A stretch of 64,000 nucleotides of DNA from Astragalus membranaceus (Eukaryota > Streptophyta > Magnoliopsida > Fabales > Fabaceae): assembly GCA_039519185.1 (NCBI GenBank), contig CM076846.1, forward strand, positions 127,104,182 through 127,168,181, read 5' to 3'. Under the pieces are notes generated by a model. That model searched no databases, was not told the origin of the DNA, and saw only the letters and a list, made by a program, of their open reading frames with translations. Of the stretch, positions 22,902 through 34,139 are shown in pieces. The position numbers and the translations under genes were made by a program. Position 1 is the stretch's first letter; the number at the start of each line of letters is the position of its first letter.

Positions 22902-23827
22902 GCTGTTCTGGCTCATCATCACATTGATGTGTCGGCATCATGCCCATGTTGTGGTGCAGCTGATGAGACTATTTTGCACTTATTCACAACTTGTTCACTG
23001 GCCGAGACTTGTTGGAGGACTCTTGGTATTGCTACCATCATCACTCGTGTGACGTCTGATATCCAGGCTGACTACTCTTGGTTCTTTACGATTTTCCAAG
23101 CGCTCACTGGGGAGGTTCAGATTGCATGGTGTATGACACTTTGGAGCTTATGGTCTAGTCGCAACAATATGGTCTGGAAAAATGTCAGAGACACGGCTGG
23201 CACCGTCTTATTACGCGGAAGCTCGCTGCACTCGGACTGGGCTGCAGCCCGTGGCGATGCAACTCGCCCAGCTTGCGCTGCTGCTGCCCCGGGCGGTAAT
23301 AGAACAGCTACAGTGTGGAACGCACCGCCACCCGGCTTTGTGAAGTGTAATGTAGATGCGGCTTTCGACAATGTTGGCAATAAGGTGGGTTTTGGTATGT
23401 GCATTCGTGATGACAATGGAGCATTCGTGGCTGCAAAAACTCACTCTTTTTGCCCGCTTCTTGAGCCTTACAAAGGAGAGACGGTTGGGCTCTTACTGGC
23501 TATGGATTGGGCTCGGGCGCTGAACTACAAAGATGTTGTTTTCGAGATTGATGCGAAAGTTGTTGTTGATGATTTTAATAATCGTCCCTCTATAATAACG
23601 GATTATGGATGTATTTTGCACTCCATTAAAAGTGCTTTTGCTTATTTTTCTGTAAACTCTCATGTAGAGTTCTCTAGGAGAAACTAACAAGGTGGCTCAC
23701 ACCCTTGCAGGGGTAGCCTTGTTATCAGTTTCTTCTCAAACTTTCTTTGACATTCCAGCATGTATTTCTGCTCTTATTATTAATGAAATGAAGTAGTTTT
23801 ATTGGGTCAAAAAAATAAGCATTACTA

Positions 23828-24747
23828 GTTCATACAACATGGATAGAAGGTAAATACGAGAAAAAGAAGTAATAAAGTAGGACAGGAGACTCTTGTACAA
23901 AAACACTTAAAAAGGGGGCAAGTAAACAACATCATTAGCAGAATAAAGCTATGCAGACTTGCTGCATATCCAGCCGGCGAGTTACCTTAAAGAAAACAGG
24001 GATCCGAAACTACAATTTATCAGCATTTTGGTTCAACCAACTCAGCAAAGAACACAAATACTCCCTACCAAAAGTCCCCCACCCCCCAAAAAATAAACTA
24101 AATAGGCATGATTTTTACTCTTGGAGAATGCATAAATGATGTGGCAGGGCATCCAAAGATTCCAACCTATATAAAACCATATTTTAACATACACAAACAG
24201 GAGCTATAGTCTGTTCTTATTTCAACCTAAAGGTTGTCGGTGTAATTTTATAGTCTTTTGAACACTTATCATATTATAACATTTTTATTATTTATAAATG
24301 ATTATTTTGGTTTTTAGTTCCTATGGAGAAACAATACATGTTGTTACTATAATTTTATTGTAAGTTTAACATGTATCATTTTTAGATTTTTCCAATTTTA
24401 TAAACTTAAGTACATTGCCAAAGTCAACACGGCGCAACCGCACAAGTATACGACTAGTCTTTTCAAAACAGACAGACCAAACTTTAAAAAACCTCTGATA
24501 AATAGCATATTATGTTTGTGCCTTTGATTTTTAGAAAGAAGTGGCTTATGAGTTATGACACCTATCTAGTTGCCTACAATACCCCACATCCTTTTTACAT
24601 TTTGGCAATTCAATTGCTAGTGCAAAAATAGCTTGCGACAGTTGAGTTATGAGAATGTAGAAAAATGGTGTGTTATAAGCAACAAGGATAGGTGCCAGAA
24701 ATATTCTGTTTTTAGAATAGGCTAAGACCTCACCTTCTACTTCCATC
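23828..24747. other. Intergenic sequence, no gene seen
   Basis: AT-rich sequence between the LINE and the hAT MITE. No supported exon, RNA gene or terminal repeat was found. Confidence 0.5.
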
Positions 24748-25335
24748 TAGGGATGGCAATTTCTACCCGTAAGTGGGGATCCCCGCGAGGATTGCCCCGT
24801 TCGGGGCCCGTGGGCGGGGAATTTTCCCCGTGGGGACGGGGACGGGGGAGAAAATCTCCCCGCAGTCAAAGTGGGGATGGGGACGGGGATCATACCCCCC
24901 GCCCTGCGGGGACTCCGCCCCGAAATATATTACATAAATATTTTTATTATAGATGTATATTATACTATAAGTATTAATTTTTTAGTCTTTTTATACGTGT
25001 TTCTAATTTAAAATATTTAATTGTTCCAACTTTTAAACTTTTTAAATATTAAAATATAAAAGTAAGACTAACTTTTATATTTTTGGTATTAAAATGTTAA
25101 AGTTTTGTTTTTTAGTCTTACTTTTATATATTTATTCAATTTTATTATATTTTAATTTAAATTTTTTAAAACTTTTAATAAATTTTCGGATTCCCCGCAG
25201 GGACCGTGGGGATCCGTGGGGATGGGGATGGAGGAGGAAAACTCCCCAAAGCGGGGATCGGGGATGGGGACGGGGGACAACTTGGGAGGCGGGGACGGGG
25301 AGCGGGGGAGTACTCCCCGCCCATTGCCATCCCTA
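24748..25335. mobile_element. hAT-type MITE, G-rich ends, upstream of RPC8
   Basis: Starts TAGGGATGGCAAT and ends with its inverse ATTGCCATCCCTA. Flanks CTTCCATC (24740-24747) and GTTCCATC (25336-25343) match at 7 of 8 positions, fitting an 8-bp hAT duplication. Both ends are rich in GGGGACGGGG-type runs, and the core is AT-rich. No transposase. It ends about 370 bp before the RPC8 start codon. Confidence 0.82.
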
Positions 25336-25708
25336 GTTCCATCCCTAACATTGGCCCTGCTGGGGTTAGTTTAGTACTTCCGAGACCAATAGGCTTCAAA
25401 ATTAATAAAGACCTTCTCTCTTCAATGACAAGACGATACACATGAACATTTTCCCACAGCTTTGTCGCACGGCGCTGGTGACCTAGCCTCCGTTGAAACT
25501 CACCGGCGACGTTCCAGCCACCGGTGCTCATTCTCCACTTTCCTTTCTGTTATTGTTCTTTTTTTCCTTCTTTCATTGTTTTTATTTGCTGAAGTACTTT
25601 GACTTTTTATTCTAATACTAATTAATTCATGAATTTGAAGATTTTTTTCTTCAATTTTGAGCATTTATACCACCAATCAGAATCTAATATTAATTTGTTT
25701 CAGGCTCA
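25336..25708 (+). promoter_or_regulatory. Presumed RPC8 promoter and 5' UTR with a leader intron
   Basis: Between the MITE and the RPC8 ATG. A GC-richer patch at 25460-25535 looks like leader exon sequence. A clear acceptor (TTTGTTTCAG, ending 25703) sits 5 bp before the ATG, so an intron probably splits the 5' UTR. No TATA box could be assigned with confidence. Confidence 0.4.
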
Positions 25709-28700
25709 ATGTTTTATCTCAGTAAGACCGAGCACAAATTGTCCTTGCCTCCTCCTCTTCTCGCCCTTCCTATTCGAGAAGCCATACACATGGAGCTTGA
25801 GAGGCTTTTCTTGGATAAGGTTTTCTCTTGCTACCATTTTTCAGTTTCCTATGTGACTGATTTTTTGTAATTTATTTATTTATTCTGTAATCATTTTAGG
25901 TTATTGCAAACTTGGGCCTTTGCATATCTGTTTATGATATCACATCCATTGACGGTGGGTTTATCTTCCCAGGCAATTTTTCCCCGCTGGATGGTTCCCC
26001 AACCTATACGGTAAGAATTTGGGAAATGGATCCTCTCAAGTACCCGTTGTTTCTAGTAGGAGAGAGAGTGACACAACAAGTACTTGAGAGGAGTTGAACT
26101 TAGAAATTGTGGATTGGTTTTGAATTTTTCGTCATATGGCTGAACTTAAATTCTACATGATGGGAGTATGAAGTTGAATGCAGGCTTTTAAGTTTATTGA
26201 ACTATTTTTTCCTACTCTTAACTGAATACTTTCACTTTATTTTTTACTTTATTCGAAGAACAGTTGCTCACTCAAAATTCAATCCATAAATTTTGATTTA
26301 TGCGCACATAATTGATGATAGGCTATCATTTTATACTGAGTTCGTTTCTGGACCTGCGAACCTACAAAGTTTCTGTGCTTTCTTGACTGCTTTCTTTTAC
26401 AATTTACTAACATAATAGGCTACTTTCGTAATTTGATGGCAGGAGGTTGGAGTGTATGATTGTTTACTCTATGTCATAATTGTATTCTGGAATTTTTGGC
26501 AGGTGGTATTTAATTTGATAATGTTTCGTCCGTTTGTAGGGGAGATTATCACCGCAAAACTTCTTTCATCTGATGCTGATGGATTACGCTGTATGTATTC
26601 ATTTTTTAGCTGGTTCCTTGATTGTAATTGTCACTCAAGATTCATAAATTAGTTCCATATATTCCATATATATGATTATGATAGTTAACAGATGGTACTA
26701 AGATCAATTAATTGAGCTCATCCTAATGGCACAAAATATGAAGTTTTCTTTCATGCTTATTAGGTATCTATTTCTCATTGATTTTCTAATGAGATGTGGC
26801 TTTAGAATTTCGCTACTCCAGTAAAATAGAATTTGTTGTTAATATGCCGCCCTAATGTCTATGCGATTACTTTTTTCCTCACTTATTTGGAAAATTAGGC
26901 GGTGTTAATTTAATTTATGTCTTCTACAGACAGAATAGCATGGCCCTGCAAGTTGAATTGTTGTGTTATGAATTTATTTTTGGTGTTTTCATATTCAGGT
27001 TATGTCACTGACATTAACCTATTATCCGCATCATACAACAGAGCTATCCAATATCCACATCCACTGATTAGTAATGTTGAATCTGTAATTTGCAGTATCT
27101 CTTGGATTCTTTGAGGACATTTATGTTCCTACTCATCACCTGCCTACCCCAAACCACTTTGTGGCCGAACCAATAAATAGGTGATGTTGCCTCTCTCTAC
27201 ATGTACTCTTGGAATGAACCTTGAACGTAAAACAAAAGCATTTCACTTATGAACTTTTCTTTTTTCATAAGAATTCACTTTCATTTTGTGTGTTGTTAAG
27301 CATCATGCTTATATGCTTGTAATGAAACTTACAGCAAGAAAGGCATATGGTTCTGGGATTATGACGAACAAGGATCATATCCTATTGATAGCACTGACGA
27401 GGTTAGACTCATTTCCTTTTTATCTTTATTGTATGCTTGGGGAATGGAAAGATAAAATTAAATTTTGGTTATCAATATGGCAGATTAAATTCCGAGTTCA
27501 AAGTGTGAATTACCCACCAGTTCCAGTTGAGCAGCCAAAAGAATCAAAGCCATTTGCCACTATGTTGGTTAATGTAAGTATTTTTTGCTCACCATTTTTT
27601 GCCTCTACTCTCTTCATTATCTTGTTCATGCATTTCTGTGAGTACTTCTAATTAAATGAGAAATGCGTCTTTTTTGATTTTACATACTGAAAGTATTTGT
27701 ATTCATGATGGTCGTGTTATGAAAAAATTGAGTTAAGGTAATTTGTCAAGTTTATGCACAATACATAACGCTATAAAAATAAATTACTTTTGTTAATCCT
27801 ATCCTCTTACCCTCTCTACTTTTCATCATCTCTCTGCATTGTATACTCCTTTCCCCCAGCCAACCACATTAGGAGATGATTCCTATGCACTTCTTGCACT
27901 CAAATCCCCCAAGCTTTCATAGCAAGGAGGAAGCGAAGTGCATATGGGTAGAAGTCAGAGATTGTTTCAAGGGAAGGGTCTGATCTTAACCGGAACATTG
28001 GATTCAAGGATCTTGAACCGTTTGGACCAACTCGAGCCATCAGCTTCAAAGGCAACTCACTCTCTGAATCAAATTCCCAACCTCTTTGGCCTTCTCAACC
28101 TTAAATCTATATAACAAGTTAACAACTTTTCCGACGAGTTCCTCGCCTCCTTCTCCCTCCTCCACCGTGCCAAAGTCGTCGTTTATCCAGCAAATGAATT
28201 TTTGGCAACATTCTGGTGCACAATGGAATCTATTCTCGTTGTTTTGCGCCCCTCAATGAATAATTGATGATGATGACTCTTGAGCTTCCATGTCTTGGAT
28301 TTTGGAGCCTTGGTGGGTGATGGAAACCCTGATATCAATACCACACACCAAAATCTTAAAGATTTCTTCACATTTTCTCATGTTTTTATCTACTCTCACC
28401 CCCTCTCTTACTTTAGATTCGCCTGTTATGTTTTACTGCAGTCCTAATACTTTTTAGTTATGCATCACATATCTATTGACTATGGATTGAAATCCCATTG
28501 ATTGCATCATAGACTACTGAGGGGCCCAGATTCAACTGATGCAACCATGTTTGAACTTCTTGGCATATTCAAAAGTTTGGAAAGAAGATAGATTACAACC
28601 CTAATAAACAAGCATTATTATTAAAACAAAATGTTGTTTCCATAGCACTGCACATTCATAGAAGGTTGACTTCATATATAAATTTTACAGGGATCATTAG

Positions 28701-28756
28701 ATCATGATGGTCTGGGCCCTGTTTCATGGTGGCCTGAAGAGGAGACTGAGGAGTAA
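25709..28756 (+). CDS. RPC8: DNA-directed RNA polymerase III subunit RPC8 (Rpb7/RPC25 family)
   Basis: Seven coding exons: 25709-25819, 25900-26010, 26503-26590, 27096-27180, 27335-27401, 27484-27573 and 28691-28756. All borders are GT-AG and phases agree, giving 205 residues, the usual plant length. Exons 1-3 make the Rpb7-like N-terminal domain (MFYLSKTEHKLSLPPPLL; LGLCISVYDITSIDGGFIFPG; FRPFVGEIITAKL). Exons 3-7 make the RPC8-type OB-fold domain (LSLGFFEDIYVP; IKFRVQSVNYPPVPVEQ) and end GLGPVSWWPEEETEE. With its Rpb4-like partner this subunit forms the Pol III stalk in the nucleus, which acts in initiation at tRNA and 5S genes. Exon 2 has a small extension (NFSPLDGS) before PTYT relative to what I remember of the family. 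Intron 6 (1117 bp) holds an LRR-kinase relic. The start is chosen by the conserved MFYLSK. Confidence 0.95.
27860..28250 (+). pseudogene. LRR receptor-like kinase relic in RPC8 intron 6
   Basis: The + strand reads DDSYALLALKS, then with frame breaks LTGTLDSRILNRLDQL, QIPNLFGLLNLKSI and SFSLLHRAKVV. This is the signal-distal cap and first leucine-rich repeats of a plant LRR receptor-like (possibly inactive) kinase. Stops and frameshifts are frequent, and no kinase domain follows. An old inserted or duplicated fragment; it does not affect the RPC8 frame. Confidence 0.6.
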
Positions 28757-29427
28757 ACGTTAGTTCAAACGAGGGCCAAACCTTTGCCAAAGGCGAAGTC
28801 ATTCCCAGCTTTTGTTCATTCTTTAAGAATTAAGATTACGTTAAGAAGAAATTAATGGGGTTACTCATGTCCCTGAAGGCATCTCTTAAACATGGAATAT
28901 ACTTGGATGAATTCTTTTGCTTTGTAAACTATTTTATTACATTTTAATTTCTTTACTTTGTATTGTATTTAATTTAATTTAGTTTATGGGATCATTGTTT
29001 GCTTTTATATTTCTACATCCTGAAATATCTACCATGCTGAAAGAGAAGTATTTATACATAGGATTTTGGTATCATACTATTTTTTCTTGGATACCGATTA
29101 ATTGTCATATATTTATTTTTTGATATTAATATTTATTTGATATTAATTGCCATATTTTTATTAGGTAATGGTTATTGATATTATAATTTTATTTAATATT
29201 AATTGTCATGTTTTTATAATAATATTTTGTGATTCCTATTAGTAAGCTACACTTTCAACGCCAGCCAAAAAGCATTGATATTTTTTGGTCCAAAAACGGG
29301 GTAAAAAAGCGAAACAAAAGAACACAATGTAAAAAAAAGAACACTATTATTTATGAATATATTTCACGAAATTAACCATGGAGATGCTAGATATTTTTTT
29401 GATCCCAAATCCGTTGTTATACAGATG
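28757..29427. other. RPC8 3' UTR and AT-rich intergenic sequence
   Basis: The first 250 bp probably form the RPC8 3' UTR. The rest is AT-rich with no gene or element border recognised. Confidence 0.5.
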
Positions 29428-32398
29428 TTTTTTTTAGATAAGCAAATGATTCATTGAAAAAACAGAGCACAAAGCGTGCCCAGCCATTACAATGAAAAGG
29501 GGAGGGCCTCCTCAAAACCTCCTTTGCCAAAACCCTTTAGGGAAAAAGACTCAGGTAGGAAAAAGAGTACCTCGCACCTAATGTACAACAATGGGACTAA
29601 GAAGTCCTAACCCATTGCTTCTCCCCCGACTAAGGTTACAAAGGAACGAAAATTATGATGAGAGTTCTTACAACATTGCTAAACAGCCCATTGGGCACCG
29701 ATACCAGTCCGACCAGGTCACCCTGCAGTTCCTTCCCCTCATTGCCTTGAACCAGGTCCACGCCGAGTCCTTAGATCCCGCTATAATACCAGGTACGGAA
29801 GCCACCTCCCCTTTGAAAATTACTTTGTTCCTTGCTATCCAAATGTTCCAAATAACCGCCATCCATATAAGATGCGAGACCCCTCTCCGCTTTTTGCCTT
29901 TTACTATCTTTCCAAATTCCGTAAATTGAGTAACAATATTCTCCAGATCTCCCATCGGAACCCCTAGCCATGCATAGACGCTCTCCCAAATGGGTTTGAC
30001 CTTCCGGCATGACAAGAATAAATGTTCCGTTGTTTCCACCTCCCGAAAACATAAGACACAACTTAAATCACTTTGAGATTGAATTATACCTCTCCTATGT
30101 AGCTCCACCCGTGTGGCAACTCGACGCAAAATCACCCTGCACGCAAAGATTTGAATTTTGGATGGGACGTCGTTTTTCCAAACCTTTTTGCATGCCAAGG
30201 CTGTCTCAGGCAGCAGCTGAACCGATCCTCATGTAGAGAAGTGTAACAGCATTTCATAGCATTTCTTAACCTTGAATCCCGCCAGCGAGTCCGGGACCCA
30301 CAGCCAGCTGTCCGTGCACTGCAGTGACAACTGCACCGGCCGCAGCAGCTGCTTCAAATAATCGGCCGAAGCTCTCAGCTGAGTGTGTTCCAGCAGCAAT
30401 GTATCGGCCCAGTCCCATTTCCAACACCAGCCCGCGTTCGTCCATTGACCATACTCCTCTACCGTTGCTTCCTTGAACCTGCAGCGGTCAAAAATATCCG
30501 GAAATAAATCAGCCAATTTGTCTCTTCCATTCCAAACATCTCTCCAAAACCTTACCTTGTTCCCCTTGCCCAATTTAACTTTCACCAATTCATTAAACCA
30601 ATCTTCTTGTAAATTAATGTCCTCTCCAAGGAGACATAAGTCCCTCCACCACAACGATTTTTTCTCCCACCCTCTTCTACTCTCCGCCATATCTGGCCAT
30701 CTTCCTTTTAAGCCGTATCTCTCCACCAAAACCTCCTTCCAGATGGGGTTACCTTCTTCAACCAATACTCTCCATCTCCATTTAGTCAGTAGTGCTACAT
30801 TGAATACTTCTAAGTTTTTATTTCCCAAACCCCCTTTATCTTTTGGCAAACAAATTGTTTCCCACTTCACCCATGCCAACTTCCTGTTATCTTCGTCACC
30901 ACCCCATAGGAATCTTCTTTGTATCTTAGTTATTTCCGAAATTACCTTCTTTGGTGCTTTGTAGAATGAAAATAAATACAGAGGAAGTGAAGCAAGCACC
31001 GAGTTTATAAGTGTGACACGACCACCAATAGATAACTGATTGCTCTTCCAACTGTTCAATCTCGCCTTTATCGAGTCTAGAATTGGTTGCCAAGTGCTCA
31101 CCCGCCTTGGATTCGCGCCGACCGGAATCCCTAAGAATTTAAAAGGAACGGAACCCACCTTGCAAGCTAAGAAATGTGATATGCTTTCCAAAGCTCTCCT
31201 CTCAATATTCAAGCCAAATATGCTACTTTTTGCAAAATTTACTCTTAAACCCGAAGCCAGCTCAAAACTTCTCAGTATTGCTTTCCAGCACCATATGCTC
31301 TTATCTCCACCATCACAAAAGAGGATTGTGTCGTCAGCAAATTGCAGGATCTCAATCGATAAAGTACTATTTATACGAAAACCGTTGAGATTGCTCGATT
31401 CCACTCCTTTTCTTACCAACCCTGCCAATCCCTCAGCCGCTATCAAAAACAAGAATGGTGCAAGCGGATCCCCTTGTTTCAATCCCTTCTGTGCCGTGAA
31501 CTCTTCCGTTGGACTCCCATTAACCAAGACTGACATGGAGTTAGATGAGATACACGCACGCATCCATTTCCTCCACGTTCCCCCAAACCCCAATCTTTCC
31601 AACATATAATCCAAATATGCCCAGCTTACAGAATCGTACGCCTTTTCAAAATCCGCTTTCATCACTACGCACTTCTGCTTCTTTCTCTTAGCCAAATCCA
31701 TAAGCTCGTTAACTACTACCACTCCATCCAGGATATTTCTTCCGGCGAGGAAGGCGCTTTGACCTTCCGAGATAATCCCTTGCAAGGCCTTTTTCAACCT
31801 TCCCGCTAACACCTTAGCGAGCATTTTATACAAGCAACCAATAAGAGAGATAGGCCTGTACTCCCCGAGACCTTGAGGATTGTTTGTCTTGGGGATAAGT
31901 GCAATAAAGGATGAACTTACCGCGTTAGGGAATGTTCCGCACCTGTGGAATTCTTCAAAAAACTTCACGATGTCCACCCCAATTATATCCCAGCATTCTT
32001 TAATGAACTTAAAATTATACCCATCCGGCCCCGGGCTCTTGTTGCCATCACATCCCCATACCACTTCCTTTATTTCTTCCAAAGAGAACGGTTCAATTAA
32101 TGACTCATTTTCCACACCAGCGATTTGTTTAAAGTGTACTCCATCAAGTGTTGGCCTATTAAAATCTTCCTCCTTAAATTTCTCCTCGAAATGGTTTTTC
32201 ACCGCCCTTTTTACCCCCTCCACCTCTTCTACCCACACCCCATCCACAAATACCTTCAATAGTTGAGTTCTCCTCCGATTCCCTTTTATACATGCATGAA
32301 AAAACCGGCTATTAGAATCACCTTCCACTAACCACTTGACTCTCGCTTTCTGAGCAAGCAAGCTTTCTTTGGCATAAAGTTCCTTCCAAATGTGGTGC
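29428..32398 (-). mobile_element. 5'-truncated L1-type LINE on the minus strand
   Basis: The 3' end is at the left: on the minus strand the sequence ends GCTTATCT followed by eight A. The right (5') border near 32398 cuts into ORF2 at IWKELYAKESLL, so ORF1 and the endonuclease are missing, as expected from incomplete reverse transcription. No target duplication could be matched by eye. Confidence 0.82.
29668..32398 (-). pseudogene. LINE ORF2: reverse transcriptase and zf-RVT domain, one in-frame stop
   Basis: A long frame (stop at 30229) covers the whole reverse transcriptase: NKSPGPDGYNFKFIKECW, FLAGRNILDGV, MKADFEKAYDSVSW, KQGDPLAPFLF and the catalytic ILQFADDTILF. It continues into the thumb and connection. 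TGA at 30229-30231 interrupts it, then the same frame goes on with CKKVWKNDVPSKIQIFACRV and the zf-RVT cysteines/histidine (CVLCF, TTEHLFLSC) to a stop at 29668. With no frameshift in about 2.7 kb, this copy is much younger than the LINE at 15859. The N-terminal endonuclease is absent. Confidence 0.88.
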
Positions 32399-32499
32399 TA
32401 TTCATATATCATCTCAATCTATAAAGCAATATAGTTATCATATCTTTGTATATCATGCTCAAATAACAATTCATGGAAGAAGTCTTGAAGCTAATATTG

Positions 32500-32986
32500 C
32501 TTGCACAATTCAATTGAAACGAGGATAAAACAACAGTGTTAAAGTGAAGGAATGATATAACACACTCTTTCTCACCTAATCAAGGGTTATCTTATATGAT
32601 TTTCCTTGATAAAGTTTTTTCGAAGTCGTTCTCACATGAAGAATGTTGTACTTTTTTTTCCACTATTACTTTTCCTATAGCATTTTGCAGTAAGGTTTTG
32701 TAGAGAGTTATATCTTACATTATTCGAGCTTTATACACTTGGAAAATGATCTGTGGCTTGGACTAGCAAAGCCATGATAATGATGGGCATTCACAATTTC
32801 AAAGAAACAAAACTAACCACAAACCACCTTGGATCCACCTTGTATCCACCATGGATATCGACATGCAAATTTTGTAAAGAGGATCTTCGCAGAACGCATA
32901 CTTTTAATCTAGCTCGAAATCAAAAACAACTAATCATGAAAACCTTTTCACCATTTGCCACATGGCATCATTTGCCACATGGCACC
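32500..32986. repeat. Repeat R, copy A (uninterrupted)
   Basis: This stretch is repeated at 36041-36273 plus 46170-46411 with high similarity. Copy A lacks the CACTA that splits copy B, so ATA at 32733-32735 marks the empty insertion site. No gene is evident in R; an open frame at 32753-33007 is shared with copy B but resembles nothing known. Confidence 0.85.
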
Positions 32987-33325
32987 TGTTCTGGACTGAA
33001 CCAATAGGCCCATTCAGCACTTAGACATGGATTGGCCCAATCACTTTGATCCATATCCATAATACATAAGCCCATTCATGACTCTCATACTTGGATGGCT
33101 CAAATTCACTCTACCGATCCAACGGCTCACCACGGGCACAATTCCCTATAAATACTGGCACACATTTCCATAAAGAGGTGGATTCTCATTCCTGGCAAAA
33201 TCACTCATCTATTCTCAATACTGACTTGAGCTTCGGAGTGGCTTCGCAGGTACCCCTCCCGGGCTCGCACTAACCTCCGGCCAGGCAGCAGGTGACCAAC
33301 CAACTGCAGTCCACCCAGCACTGCA
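32987..33325 (+). repeat. 5' LTR
   Basis: Pairs with 35694-36032; differences are scattered over the length (for example CCACGGGC/CCAAGAGC, ATTTCC/ATTGCC), so it is moderately old. It includes a TATA-like CTATAAATACTGG near 33145. Confidence 0.8.
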
Positions 33326-33557
33326 AGGTACTGAACACTGACGACCACAGTGGGAGATATATATCTTTCACACCATCTCAACTTTTTTGAACTTTCTCCT
33401 GCTCCTTAGTTATGGGTGGAGTGAGGCAAGTTTGAGACCCAACATACCCTGCAGGGAGGGACTGCCCGAATCACAGGGGCAACCTCAACATTAGCTCAAA
33501 GCCAAGACCATCCCTCCAAGGAGTTAAGAGTGCCATGGCACGCCAAAACAAATAAGT

Positions 33558-33957
33558 GACCTTGGTGGTCACAACCCCTTGGGCGAGTTCTATCTAGGCC
33601 GAGTCCTAGTAAATTGTGCCAAGGGTGTACTTCAAGCTGGCCTTGGTGGTCACAACCCCTTGGGTGAGTTCTATCTGGGCCAAGTCCTGGTAAACTGTGC
33701 CAAGGGTATACTTCAAGCTGACCTTGGTGGTCACAACCCTTGGGCGAGTTCTATCTGAGCCGAGTTCTGGTAATCTGTGCCAAGGGTATACTTCAAGCTG
33801 GCCTTGGTGGTCACAACCCTTGGGCGAGTTCTATCTGGGCTGAGTCCTGGTAAACTGTGCCAAGGGTATACTTCAAGCTAACCTTGATGGTCACAACCCC
33901 TTGGGCGAGTTCTATCCAGGTCGTCTCTTGGTAAACTATGCTAAGGGTATACTTCAT
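33558..33957. repeat. Tandem repeat, five copies of ~81 bp
   Basis: The unit starts CCTTGGTGGTCACAACCCC and contains GGGCGAGTTCTATCTGGGC, GTCCTGGTAAACTGTGCC and AAGGGTATACTTCAAGC. Non-coding. Confidence 0.9.
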
Positions 33958-34139
33958 TACAAATTATCCCGACGGGCGTCGACAAACTCATCTGCCTAAA
34001 GCAAGGCAAACTTAGCAACTATCTACTTAAAATTTGAAAGGATGGCGGCACAAAGCAACTAAGGTCACAACACCCACCCAGCAGGAATCCAATGTCAAGT
34101 CAACCACAGGGCGCCAGCAGGGGCGCTGGTGTCATAAGA

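Larger units (their letters stand above)
17562..23796 (+). pseudogene. LINE ORF2: endonuclease, reverse transcriptase, zf-RVT, RNase H; broken
   Basis: The endonuclease (17562 to about 18250) keeps its key motifs: SWNCRG, GDFND, RLDRAF and SDHSPL. The frame shifts near 18800; the RT then reads KAPGPDGFNPAFF, DMSKAYDRV, RQGDPL and LLFADDCFLFF, with stops at about 19177 (SVE-stop-SAF) and 19486-19488 (GDPL-stop-PYLF) and frameshifts near 19735, 19920 and the G-run at 20580-20588. The zf-RVT domain is split by the TR-GAG insertion and resumes at 22902. RNase H follows (KCNVDAAF, GETVGLLLAMDWA, FEIDAK), with a last frameshift near 23683 before NKVAHTLAGVALLS and the end at about 23796. Confidence 0.85.
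15859..23810 (+). mobile_element. L1-type LINE, near full length, with 17-bp target duplication
   Basis: Flanked by AAAAATAAGCATTACTA at 15842-15858 and 23811-23827. It has a 5' leader with a duplicated unit of about 60 bp (GATGAGGTAACTGTGTCAAG occurs twice, around 15973 and 16037), ORF1 (gag-like), ORF2 (endonuclease, reverse transcriptase, RNase H) and a short 3' end with an A-run. ORF2 has stops and frameshifts, so the copy is dead. A TR-GAG retroelement (20769-22901) is nested in the zinc-finger region. Confidence 0.88.

Noticed and set aside
30473..32266. Plus-strand open frames across the minus-strand LINE
   Set aside because: They are antisense to the intact reverse transcriptase and resemble nothing.
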